This document shows, one piece after another, positions 16,887 to 24,748 of a stretch of DNA of 64,000 nt. Each line of letters begins with the position of its first letter. Position 1 is the first letter of the stretch. Position numbers and translations under genes: made by a program. The stretch is taken from assembly GCA_964586595.1 (NCBI GenBank), contig CAZPHB010000003.1, forward strand, positions 1 to 64,000, given 5' to 3'. The notes under the pieces are model-generated. The model was not told the DNA's origin. It was given only the letters and a program-made list of their open reading frames with translations, and made no database searches. The stretch is from REEB481 sp964586595. Its GTDB lineage: Bacteria > Bacteroidota > Bacteroidia > NS11-12g > UBA955.

Positions 16887-18629
16887 ATGCACCGATCACA
16901 TACCTGTGGAGAACTGAGGTTAAGTCATGCCGGAACAAAGGTTACCCTGGCCGGTTGGGTGGCACGCAACCGTAAAATGGGCGGCCTGGTGTTTGTGGAC
17001 CTGCGCGACCGTTACGGAATCACCCAGCTTTCCTTCAACGAAGCCGTGAACGCCGACCTGATGGCCGCTGCCGAAAAGCTGGGCCGCGAATTTGTGGTGA
17101 AGGCCTCCGGCACGGTGCGTGAACGGGAAAGCAAGAACTCCGGAATTCCCACCGGTGAAATAGAAATCATGGTAGAACAATTGGAGGTGCTCAACCCGGC
17201 CAAAACGCCTCCTTTTACTATTGAAGATGAAACCGATGGCGGCGATGAGCTGCGCATGGAATACCGCTACCTGGACCTGCGCCGCAATCCCGTGCGCAAG
17301 AATCTGGAACTCCGCCACAACACCGCCCGCGCCATCCGCAACTACCTGAGCGACGGCGGCTTCCTGGAAGTGGAAACTCCGGTGCTCATCAAAAGCACGC
17401 CTGAGGGTGCCCGCGATTTTGTGGTGCCCAGCCGCCTGAATCCGGGCTCATGGTATGCGTTGCCCCAGAGTCCGCAAACCTTCAAGCAATTGTTGATGGT
17501 GAGTGGCTTCGATAAATATTTCCAGATTGTAAAATGCTTCCGCGACGAAGACCTGCGCGCCGACCGACAGCCGGAGTTTACCCAGATAGACTGCGAGATG
17601 AGCTTCGTGGAACGCGAAGACATCCTGCAAACCTTTGAAGGCCTGACCCGCAGGCTGTTTCAAGAAGTGCTGAACACTGAACTTCCTGAACTGCCCCGCA
17701 TGACCTACGCCGACGCGATGCGTCTGTACGGCAGCGACAAGCCCGATGTGCGCTTCGGCATGAAGTTCTGCGACATCACCGCACACGCCAAGGGCAAAGG
17801 TTTTCCGGTGTTTGACGGTGCCGAGGTGGTTATTGCCATTTGTGCGCCCGGTGCGGCCTCTTATACCCGGAAGCAATTAGACGAGCTTACTGATTTTGTG
17901 AAACGTCCGCAGATTGGCGCCAAAGGCCTCATCTGGTGCAGGGTGGAAGCCGACGGAAGCCTGAAATCCAGCGTGGACAAATTTTATGGTCCGGAAGACC
18001 TGGCGGCCTGGCAGCAAGCCTGTGGCGCGAATCCCGGAGATTTGATGCTGGTACTGGCCGGAAGCTTGCACGAAACCCGCAAGCAGATGAACGAGCTGCG
18101 TCTGGAAATGGGCAGCAAACTGGGTTTACGCAATCCATTTGATTTCAAACCCTTGTGGGTAGTGGATTTTCCGCTGCTCGAATTCGACGCCGACTCCGGA
18201 CGCTGGCATGCCATGCACCATCCGTTCACCAGTCCGCTGCCCGAAGATGTGCATTTGATGGACAGCGATCCCGGCGCGGTGCGGGCCAATGCGTATGATT
18301 TGGTCATCAACGGTGTGGAAATAGGTGGTGGTTCCATTCGTATCCACGACCGGGCCTTGCAGCAACGTATGTTCAGCCTCCTGGGTTTTTCTGCGGAAGA
18401 AGCACAGCACCGCTTCGGATTCCTGCTCAACGCCTTTGAATACGGCGCGCCCCCGCACGGCGGCATTGCCCTCGGCTTCGACCGACTGTGCAGCCTGTTC
18501 GGCGGCAGCGATTCAATCCGCGACTTCATTGCCTTCCCCAAAAATAACGCCGGCCGCGACGTGATGATCGACGCGCCCTCCACGCTGGATGAAGCACAGC
18601 TGAAAGAGTTGGGGATCAGCGTTGGCTGA
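16887..18629 (+). CDS. aspS: Aspartyl-tRNA synthetase (bacterial type)
   Basis: A 580-aa class IIb synthetase. The N-terminal OB fold binds the anticodon (MHRSHTCGELRLSHAGTKVTLAGWVARNRKMGGLVFVDLRDRYG). The catalytic core has class II motif 2 'FRDEDLRADRQPEFTQIDCEMSF' and motif 3 'GGIALGFDRLCSLFGG' near the C-terminus. The bacteria-specific GAD insertion lies between (about residues 295-420). The length is typical of bacterial AspRS. The stop codon lies inside the first unit of a 16-nt tandem repeat, so the last residues (LGISVG) are encoded at the edge of repetitive DNA. Confidence 0.97.
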   Translation: MHRSHTCGELRLSHAGTKVTLAGWVARNRKMGGLVFVDLRDRYGITQLSFNEAVNADLMAAAEKLGREFVVKASGTVRERESKNSGIPTGEIEIMVEQLEVLNPAKTPPFTIEDETDGGDELRMEYRYLDLRRNPVRKNLELRHNTARAIRNYLSDGGFLEVETPVLIKSTPEGARDFVVPSRLNPGSWYALPQSPQTFKQLLMVSGFDKYFQIVKCFRDEDLRADRQPEFTQIDCEMSFVEREDILQTFEGLTRRLFQEVLNTELPELPRMTYADAMRLYGSDKPDVRFGMKFCDITAHAKGKGFPVFDGAEVVIAICAPGAASYTRKQLDELTDFVKRPQIGAKGLIWCRVEADGSLKSSVDKFYGPEDLAAWQQACGANPGDLMLVLAGSLHETRKQMNELRLEMGSKLGLRNPFDFKPLWVVDFPLLEFDADSGRWHAMHHPFTSPLPEDVHLMDSDPGAVRANAYDLVINGVEIGGGSIRIHDRALQQRMFSLLGFSAEEAQHRFGFLLNAFEYGAPPHGGIALGFDRLCSLFGGSDSIRDFIAFPKNNAGRDVMIDAPSTLDEAQLKELGISVG

Positions 18630-18671
18630 GCGGAATGGTGGCTGAGCCGAATGGTGGCTGAGCCGAATGGT
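18624..18671. repeat. Three tandem 16-nt units spanning the aspS stop codon
   Basis: GGCTGAGCGGAATGGT, then GGCTGAGCCGAATGGT twice (18624-18639, 18640-18655, 18656-18671). A partial fourth unit, GGCTGAGGC, leads into the longer palindromic repeat. The TGA of aspS (18627-18629) is part of unit one. Confidence 0.85.
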
Positions 18672-18790
18672 GGCTGAGGCACTCGAAGCCCACCATGACC
18701 CGGCTCATGCACCGTTGGCTTCGACTCCTCCGCATCTTTACGCTCCGCTCCAATTGCGGGGCAAGCTGCTCAGCCACCGTAACAACTAGG
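18672..18790. repeat. Interspersed palindromic repeat, copy 1
   Basis: A 91-nt core (18689-18779) starts CCCACCATGACCCGGCTC and ends CAGCCACCG. It matches 24539-24629 with 5 differences by eye (about 94%). It carries inverted GGTGG...CCACC ends and GAG/CTC inner arms, like REP/BIME-type or other Bacteroidota intergenic palindromes. No open frame runs through it. Confidence 0.8.
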
Positions 18791-18869
18791 CCTCGAGCGC
18801 CTCAGCCACCGAACATGTAAAAATGCCATGTGCGCAACAAAATGCATCCGATTTTCAGTATATCTGGAT

Positions 18870-19058
18870 ATGACCAAGTCGGCAATACATTTAGAAATAG
18901 ACAAGGTATTGGACAGCATACCGGAAAACGTTTTACCGGATGTGCTGAACTTTTTAAAAGAGCTTCAGAAAACACCCGCTGAAAAGGTCATACTAAGCGG
19001 CAATTTGCGGCAGATCCTTACCGAAGACAAAGAACTTTTGGAAAGACTTGCTCAATGA
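18870..19058 (+). CDS. Small antitoxin-like protein (DUF2281-like), partner of a truncated Doc
   Basis: A 62-aa protein from the ATG at 18870 (MTKSAIHLEIDKVLDSIPENVLPDVLNFLKELQK ... ILTEDKELLERLAQ). An upstream in-frame start at 18828 is less family-like. It is a helical, charged protein resembling the small DUF2281/antitoxin partners found directly upstream of death-on-curing or PIN toxins. Its last codons overlap the start of the Doc-like frame by 4 nt (ATGATGG at 19055), the usual toxin-antitoxin coupling. The antitoxin assignment rests on size, helical pattern and this neighbour. Confidence 0.55.
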   Translation: MTKSAIHLEIDKVLDSIPENVLPDVLNFLKELQKTPAEKVILSGNLRQILTEDKELLERLAQ

Positions 19059-19294
19059 TGGATGTTCAAGATGTGATTCAAATTCATCATATCCTGATAG
19101 ACAAATTTGGAGGAAGTCATGGTGTGAGGGATTTGGGAGCCCTGCCATCTTGCGCCAGTCGCTATATTCGTATTTATATGTTTGTCGGACCGTCGCATAC
19201 GAAGGTGGACGTAGAATACAAGTACAGGGACAGACGTCATTCGGTATTAATTCTAAATGTCAGCGCGGGTTCAGCCACAACCTATGCAAGGTAA
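19055..19294 (+). pseudogene. Truncated death-on-curing (Doc/Fic) toxin relic
   Basis: The first ~30 residues (VQDVIQIHHILIDKFGGSHGVRDLGAL) match the N-terminus of Doc toxins, where 'IHxxLIxxFGGSxGIRDxGALxSA' is expected. After about 19145 the match stops in all three frames. The Fic catalytic motif HxFxxGNKRT is nowhere downstream. The 79-residue frame is therefore most likely an inactive remnant, although the coupled antitoxin frame upstream is intact. Confidence 0.65.
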
Positions 19295-19772
19295 ACCCGC
19301 TTGGTAAAAAAAGCATTTACACCCTTCATGACCACAATATTCAGCGCAGTTGTGGCCTTAGCCGCGCGGTGTCCCTGTGCGTAGTTTTCAAGGAACAGCT
19401 TCGTCGCGACTAGCCTTTTGGGCACTTTTGGGCGATGGCAAAAGTGCCGAAATATAAAGCTGGCCTTTATTGTGTCGGTAAGCTTTGAAATGACCACTTC
19501 AATTCCTCCAGAAAATCCACCCAATTCCCCATTTCACGCCGACGCCAAAAACGGCTTTGGGAGAAATCAGGACAAGGGTAGTTGCGATTCTCTGATTTTG
19601 TGACAATGTAATTAGTTCAAAATCAATCTATTAAATAGACGAGTGGTGAAAAAAGAAACTGAGAGTTTCGTTCGTGCATGAGCGCCTTTGTTATTATTAT
19701 GGAATAAATAGCCTTAATAAGGCATGTTGAGGCATTTGCATTTTTATAGATTCAGCCTTGAAATAAATCAAC
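19295..19772. other. Non-coding decay region with a 10-bp hairpin
   Basis: No frame here resembles a known protein. A perfect inverted repeat with arms GGCACTTTTG and CAAAAGTGCC (19421-19448, 8-nt loop) matches the geometry of the hairpin at 31291-31318. The last ~170 nt are AT-rich and lead into the next large gene without a clear TAnnTTTG box. Confidence 0.5.
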
Positions 19773-22700
19773 ATGAAAAAAATAAAACTACCTTTATTAA
19801 TGCTCATCTTCCTACTTGGTGGTGAAGTGATGGGGCAGGTACAGTTGGGGGGAGATAAGAATGTAGCAGCGCATCCTTCAGGATGGCAATCAATCGTCGA
19901 TATTTCCAGAGATGGAAATCGAATAGCGTTAGGCTCTGTGAAAATATTCTCTCAGCAATCAGCAATGTCATGCTCAACTACTTCCAAATTCTTTGTTTGG
20001 GATTGGATTGAAGATTCTATGAAATTGAAACAAATAGGTGGAGATATAAACGGTGATACAAGCGTGGCTTTTTGTGAATTTTACAATGGTCCTAAAGCTT
20101 CATTATCTGAAAATGGTAAGGTTTTAGTTATTGGTTTCAGTACTAAAACAATAGATTGGATTACGCGGGTTTATATATGGGATAGTGTTAAACTTAAATG
20201 GAATAAAAGAGGTGAAGATTTTAAAATATATGATGTCAATAGTTACTTTTCCATTTCCAATGACGGATCTGTTATTGCTTTAAGAGATAATTTAAGAGAT
20301 AAGAATAATGATTTGACTCCTTGCGTCAGAATTTTTTCATGGGACACATTTAAAAGCAAATGGACTCAAAAAGGAGATACTCTTGAAACCGATAATTTTG
20401 CACCTGTGATCCTATCTAAAAATGGAAATAGGTTGGGAATAGCTAAATATTCTGGAAAAATTGCAGTTTACGATTTTGATACAACAAAAAATATTTGGGT
20501 AAGAGTTGGTGAGGAATTTCAGCCTGACGGGCAAATATCTAAAATATCATTTAGTAATGATGGTAAATTTATATTAACAGGATCAATGTATTATTATGGA
20601 TATGACAACACCTATCGAGGAAAGATTACAGTTTTTAAAGAAAATGCTTATCACCAATGGGTTAAATATGGAGATTCAATAGTTGGTGAACCTTATGAGA
20701 GTCTTGGGAAATATATAGATGTATCTTCCGATGGTTCAATTATTACATTCAGCGGTAATAAAACATATATCTATAGACAGAATGAACTTAACTCTAATTT
20801 CACTAGAATGGCATCTATAGGTTTCACTGGTGATTTGAGTCTTTCACATGATGGAAGCCGGCTTGTTATCGCTGGTAGTGATACAGTGCGCTTGTTTTCC
20901 CTTCCCGTCCTCTCCATCACCACCCAACCCAGCAACAAAACTGTCCAAGCTGGCAATAATGTGCAGTTTGTGGTTGGCGCCAACCTGAGCAGCGCCAGTT
21001 TGCAATGGCAGCGTAATACAGGTTCAGGCTGGAGCAATCTCAGCAACGGCGGACAGTTCAGCGGGGCGACCAATGATACCCTCAACATCAGCAACGTGAG
21101 CCTGAACCAGAAACAACATCGGTTCCGCTGTGTGGTGAGCAAAGATGCTTACTCTAACAATTCCGATAGCGCAACCTTGTTCGTAGTTCCTGAGTACCTG
21201 CCCACCAATGGTCTGGTTGGTTGGTGGCCGTTTAATGGCAATGCCCAGGATGAGAGTGGAAATGGAAATCATGGGACGGTGAATGGGGCGACATTAACTA
21301 AAGATAGATTTCAATCAACTAATCAAGCTTATTATTTGAGTCTATTTGACTTTATTTCGACAAGCTTTATTGGAATAGGTGGAAGTTCGCCCAGAACTTT
21401 TTCTTTTTGGATAAAAAATAAATATTCAAATAGGGTAATTAGACCAATAATGTATGGTGGGCGTACCTTCAGGGGTGATGGTTTTGCAATCGTCTTAAAT
21501 AGAAACTATCAAAATGATCAATGTAATTGTTGGCCAAACACTTTAGAAGGAGCGTCCATAGATGCTGGAAATATGAATTTGATGTATTCCGCTAAAATTG
21601 GAGATAGTTTATATTGGCACAATTATGCTTATGTTATTGACAGTACAGTTGGCGACTATAGAAGTGTAAAAATTTACAGAGATGGAGTATTGATATCAGA
21701 TTCTAAAAATATAATTTTTGATTATAATTATAATTCAACTAAATTTAGTGTTAATACATATGTTTCAAATGACTATCCTATTATTTTTGGGAAGTCCGAA
21801 GCACAGTTAGGTAATACCGGCTCACAACTTGATGCTGCACCAACGCAGTATCTAGATGACATCGTAATTTTCAACCGCGCCTTAACAGCAAATGAAATAA
21901 CAGCCCTATACATCCTCCCAGGTTGTGATATAATCAGCGCTGAACCCTACAACAAAACCATCCTTGCCGGCAGCAACACTAAATTCACTGTAAAAACATT
22001 AGGAAACCCAAATTTGCAATGGCAGCGCAATACAGGTTCGGGCTGGAGCAACCTAAGCAACAACAGCACCTTCAGCGGTGTGGACAATGATACCTTATCC
22101 ATCAGTAATGCGGCGTTGAGCATGAACGGGCATCAGTTCCGTTGCGTGGCAAGTTCTGACTCCTGCCGCGACACTTCCGCGATTGTTACGCTTACCGTAA
22201 CCACCTGCGCCTCCGGCACCATCACCTGGGACGGCGGCGGTTCCGACCAGTCCGCGCGCACCAAGGAGAACATGAGCGGCGACTTGCTGCCTTGTCCTGA
22301 TGCGAATGCCCTGTTCAACAACACCAGCAATAAGAACTGCGTATTTGGCGATACGCTGCAAATCGCAGACTTCTCCGCCACCACCGCTTATTCCGGTCGC
22401 TTGAAAATGGAAGGTTCCAAAGCTGCCATCTTCGCCGACGACATCGACCTGCGCGGAAGTATGTTCACCGCCGAAAAGAACAGCGGTAAAATCTCCTGCG
22501 ACAGCTTCAGCCTCACCTTCAACGGCTACTCCGAAACCGGCGGTGCAGGCCTGGATGCCGCTTCGCTGTTCTATGTGCGCGGCAGCCGCTTCTCCGCCCG
22601 CAGCAACGCCGTGATGAACCTGCGCCACTTCTACCTCGACCGCATGGGCGTGTTCAATGCGCCCGGGGATAATGGTGCGGTAAACTTAATTGGAAACTTC

Positions 22701-23936
22701 ACTCGTGAATTTGTGTCCAACTTCAACCCCGGCAACGGAACCTGGAACTTCTCCGGCGACCAGAACAGCAGCCTCGACCCCGGCGTGGGAACATCCAATC
22801 CCGTGCGTGTGGTGTTCCATAACCTCTACATCGCCAAAACCGACAGCAATACGCTGAGCATCACCAACAACGACACCATTCAGGTGAATGGAAACTTCGC
22901 CGTAAACGGAACCAACAGCCGCGTGCAGGGCGGTGTGCTCAATGCCAAAGGCAACATCAGCATGGGCAAATCATGGCTTGACGGCGCCTTCAACCGCGTG
23001 CTCATCACCGGAACTGCCAACCAAACCATCAGCTGCGATACCGCTTCCGAGTTCTCAGAAACCGTCGTGTTGCATAAGCCTTCCGGCAAAGTGCTTTTGG
23101 GCAAAGACCTGAGTCTGGGCAGTGTGCGCTTCAACAGCGGCATCCTGGATCCCAACGGCAAGAAGTTCATCCTCACCGGAAATGACATCAGCGGACAAAA
23201 CGTGCAGTCCAACATCAAAGACCGCGCGTACGTGCTGAAAACCAACGGCGCGTTCTCCGGAAACAGCATCACTGTACCACTCAGTAACGGCGACGGACTG
23301 AGCCTGAACAGCATCAGCCTCAATACTTCAGGATCGCACAACGACTGGCAGCTGGACTATGTAGCTGGGAATCCTTCAGATCTGGATGCTGACTTGGACG
23401 CAAGTCTTACTTCCATCTGCAGCACAGGCTACTGGCGCGTACAGCGACTGAGCAGCAGCGCCGGTTCCGCAGAAACCTTCCTCAAAATCCTGGCTGGTTC
23501 AGGCTTTGATCAAGTGGCATTGCTGGACGGCGGCGCCTGGCGCAGCATCGGCGGCAGCGTGAGCGGCAACAGCATCACCAGCAACGAAAGCGGGCTGTTT
23601 GCTTCCACAGGAGATTGGTACATCACCGCAGGTACGTTGGATGAACCTACTGCGCCGATGCCCGTGGTGTTGGCTGAGGCGCTAGAAGCCAACGTTTACC
23701 ACAATGATATTCCCCACGACATCCTGGTTTACCCCAACCCCGCGCAGCAAATTTTGCACGTGCAGTTGCCCGAAGGTGCGCAGCGCTTCAGCATCAGCGA
23801 CCTGTCAGGACGTGTTCTGGCCAGCTACAACGCCGGCCAGCAGCAGGTGAACATCAGCAAACTCAGCGAAGGCATGTACCTCATCAGCACCGAAATCAAC
23901 GGCAAGAAGTACACCGTGCGTTTTGTGAAAGAGTAA
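19773..23936 (+). CDS. Large mosaic secreted protein: propeller-like, Ig-like and LamG domains, T9SS
   Basis: A 1387-aa protein with signal peptide MKKIKLPLLMLIFLLGGEVMGQ. In order: a WD40-like propeller region (about 25-375; repeated 'SNDGKFILTGS', 'SSDGSIITFSG'), an Ig-like domain (about 380-475), a LamG/concanavalin-like domain opening 'GLVGWWPFNGNAQDESGNGNHG' (about 485-710), a second Ig-like domain (about 720-805), a long beta-rich region, and a type A T9SS domain (VYPNPAQQILHVQLPE ... GMYLISTEINGKKYTVRFVKE). Both Ig domains share the run LQWQRNTGSGWSNLSN. The propeller and LamG DNA is AT-rich whereas the Ig and C-terminal DNA is GC-rich, which points to domain shuffling. The function is probably adhesive; the ligand is unknown. 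Confidence 0.8.
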   Translation: MKKIKLPLLMLIFLLGGEVMGQVQLGGDKNVAAHPSGWQSIVDISRDGNRIALGSVKIFSQQSAMSCSTTSKFFVWDWIEDSMKLKQIGGDINGDTSVAFCEFYNGPKASLSENGKVLVIGFSTKTIDWITRVYIWDSVKLKWNKRGEDFKIYDVNSYFSISNDGSVIALRDNLRDKNNDLTPCVRIFSWDTFKSKWTQKGDTLETDNFAPVILSKNGNRLGIAKYSGKIAVYDFDTTKNIWVRVGEEFQPDGQISKISFSNDGKFILTGSMYYYGYDNTYRGKITVFKENAYHQWVKYGDSIVGEPYESLGKYIDVSSDGSIITFSGNKTYIYRQNELNSNFTRMASIGFTGDLSLSHDGSRLVIAGSDTVRLFSLPVLSITTQPSNKTVQAGNNVQFVVGANLSSASLQWQRNTGSGWSNLSNGGQFSGATNDTLNISNVSLNQKQHRFRCVVSKDAYSNNSDSATLFVVPEYLPTNGLVGWWPFNGNAQDESGNGNHGTVNGATLTKDRFQSTNQAYYLSLFDFISTSFIGIGGSSPRTFSFWIKNKYSNRVIRPIMYGGRTFRGDGFAIVLNRNYQNDQCNCWPNTLEGASIDAGNMNLMYSAKIGDSLYWHNYAYVIDSTVGDYRSVKIYRDGVLISDSKNIIFDYNYNSTKFSVNTYVSNDYPIIFGKSEAQLGNTGSQLDAAPTQYLDDIVIFNRALTANEITALYILPGCDIISAEPYNKTILAGSNTKFTVKTLGNPNLQWQRNTGSGWSNLSNNSTFSGVDNDTLSISNAALSMNGHQFRCVASSDSCRDTSAIVTLTVTTCASGTITWDGGGSDQSARTKENMSGDLLPCPDANALFNNTSNKNCVFGDTLQIADFSATTAYSGRLKMEGSKAAIFADDIDLRGSMFTAEKNSGKISCDSFSLTFNGYSETGGAGLDAASLFYVRGSRFSARSNAVMNLRHFYLDRMGVFNAPGDNGAVNLIGNFTREFVSNFNPGNGTWNFSGDQNSSLDPGVGTSNPVRVVFHNLYIAKTDSNTLSITNNDTIQVNGNFAVNGTNSRVQGGVLNAKGNISMGKSWLDGAFNRVLITGTANQTISCDTASEFSETVVLHKPSGKVLLGKDLSLGSVRFNSGILDPNGKKFILTGNDISGQNVQSNIKDRAYVLKTNGAFSGNSITVPLSNGDGLSLNSISLNTSGSHNDWQLDYVAGNPSDLDADLDASLTSICSTGYWRVQRLSSSAGSAETFLKILAGSGFDQVALLDGGAWRSIGGSVSGNSITSNESGLFASTGDWYITAGTLDEPTAPMPVVLAEALEANVYHNDIPHDILVYPNPAQQILHVQLPEGAQRFSISDLSGRVLASYNAGQQQVNISKLSEGMYLISTEINGKKYTVRFVKE

Positions 23937-23961
23937 GCCATTTCTTATTTAATATGAATTT

Positions 23962-23996
23962 GCAAGGCCGCCTTCGGGCGGCTTTGCCGTTTTGTT
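23962..23996 (+). terminator. Rho-independent terminator of the mosaic gene
   Basis: GCAAGGCCGCC - TTCG - GGCGGCTTTGC forms an 11-bp stem (one G-U pair) with a stable UUCG tetraloop, followed by CGTTTTGTT. It lies 25 nt after the stop codon. Confidence 0.8.
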
Positions 23997-24087
23997 GACC
24001 TGATAAATGAACAAAGTATGAGTATGTGGCATTGACTGTAGTTTCTTGTATTATACATTTCTCGATACTTTTGAGGAAGTTTGTTCC

Positions 24088-24489
24088 ATGAATGGAAATG
24101 CTGATCCTAAAAAGGAAATTGAAAAGGCGCTGATGAATATTCGGAAGTTCCGGGAGTTGAAAAACATCACCAGGGAACAGTTGGCTTCTGATCTTGAACT
24201 CAGTGCTTCCGGGTATTCAAAAATTGAACGCGGGGAGATTGAACTCACCCTCAGCAGGTTGTTTCAGATTGCCGAAGCACTGGAGGTTGACATTGCGCAA
24301 ATCCTGAATTTCGACGTACACAATATCTTTCATATTTCAGGAAATAAGGCCGTGCTCGGATACAGTCATGGCGGGACTTACAATAATTATCCCGACAGTT
24401 ATATGGAGAAATACATCCGCAAACTGGAGGAGGAGAATGAACGCTTGAAAGAAGAGTTGGCGAAGCTTCGAAGCCTTCATGGTGGGTGA
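24088..24489 (+). CDS. XRE-family transcriptional regulator with C-terminal coiled coil
   Basis: A 133-aa protein from the ATG at 24088; the frame is open to 24046, but the added residues do not fit the family. The HTH_3 domain (about residues 12-72) reads 'IRKFRELKNITREQLASDLELSASGYSKIERGEIELTLSRLFQIAEALEV'. The C-terminus 'MEKYIRKLEEENERLKEELAKLRSL' is a heptad coiled coil, probably for dimerisation. No partner toxin is adjacent. The stop codon TGA lies within a GGTGGGTGA repeat unit, so the last residues (HGG) come from repeat DNA, as at aspS. Confidence 0.85.
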   Translation: MNGNADPKKEIEKALMNIRKFRELKNITREQLASDLELSASGYSKIERGEIELTLSRLFQIAEALEVDIAQILNFDVHNIFHISGNKAVLGYSHGGTYNNYPDSYMEKYIRKLEEENERLKEELAKLRSLHGG

Positions 24490-24748
24490 AGTACATTGTG
24501 GGTGAGCGGAGCCGGATGGTGGGTGAGCGGAGTCGAATCCCACCATGACCCGGCTCCTGCACCGCTGGCTTCGGCTCCCCCGCATCTTTACGCTCCGCTC
24601 CAATTGCGGGGCAAGCTGCTGAGCCACCGAAACACCGTTGGCTTCGAGAACCTCAGCCACCGAAACAACTAGGCTTCGAGAGCCTCTGCCACCGGGATGA
24701 TATGACTCCTACACCGTTGGCTTCGAGAACCTCAGCCACCGTTCGTCA
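24480..24748. repeat. Interspersed palindromic repeat, copy 2, with extra units
   Basis: It opens with three GGTGGGTGA/GTGGGTGAG-type units, then the 91-nt core shared with copy 1 (24539-24629). Further GGCTTCGAGAACCTCAGCCACC-type units follow at about 24640-24740. It fills the gap between the XRE gene and the convergent subtilase gene. No gene was found in it. Confidence 0.8.

Noticed and set aside
18624..18790. Possible CRISPR array
   Set aside because: Three 16-nt units in direct tandem without unique spacers, merging into a palindromic repeat; no cas genes nearby.
19048..19413. 121-residue frame overlapping the antitoxin and the Doc relic
   Set aside because: It is in a different frame from the recognisable Doc segment and has no conserved motif; it runs through repeat and hairpin DNA.
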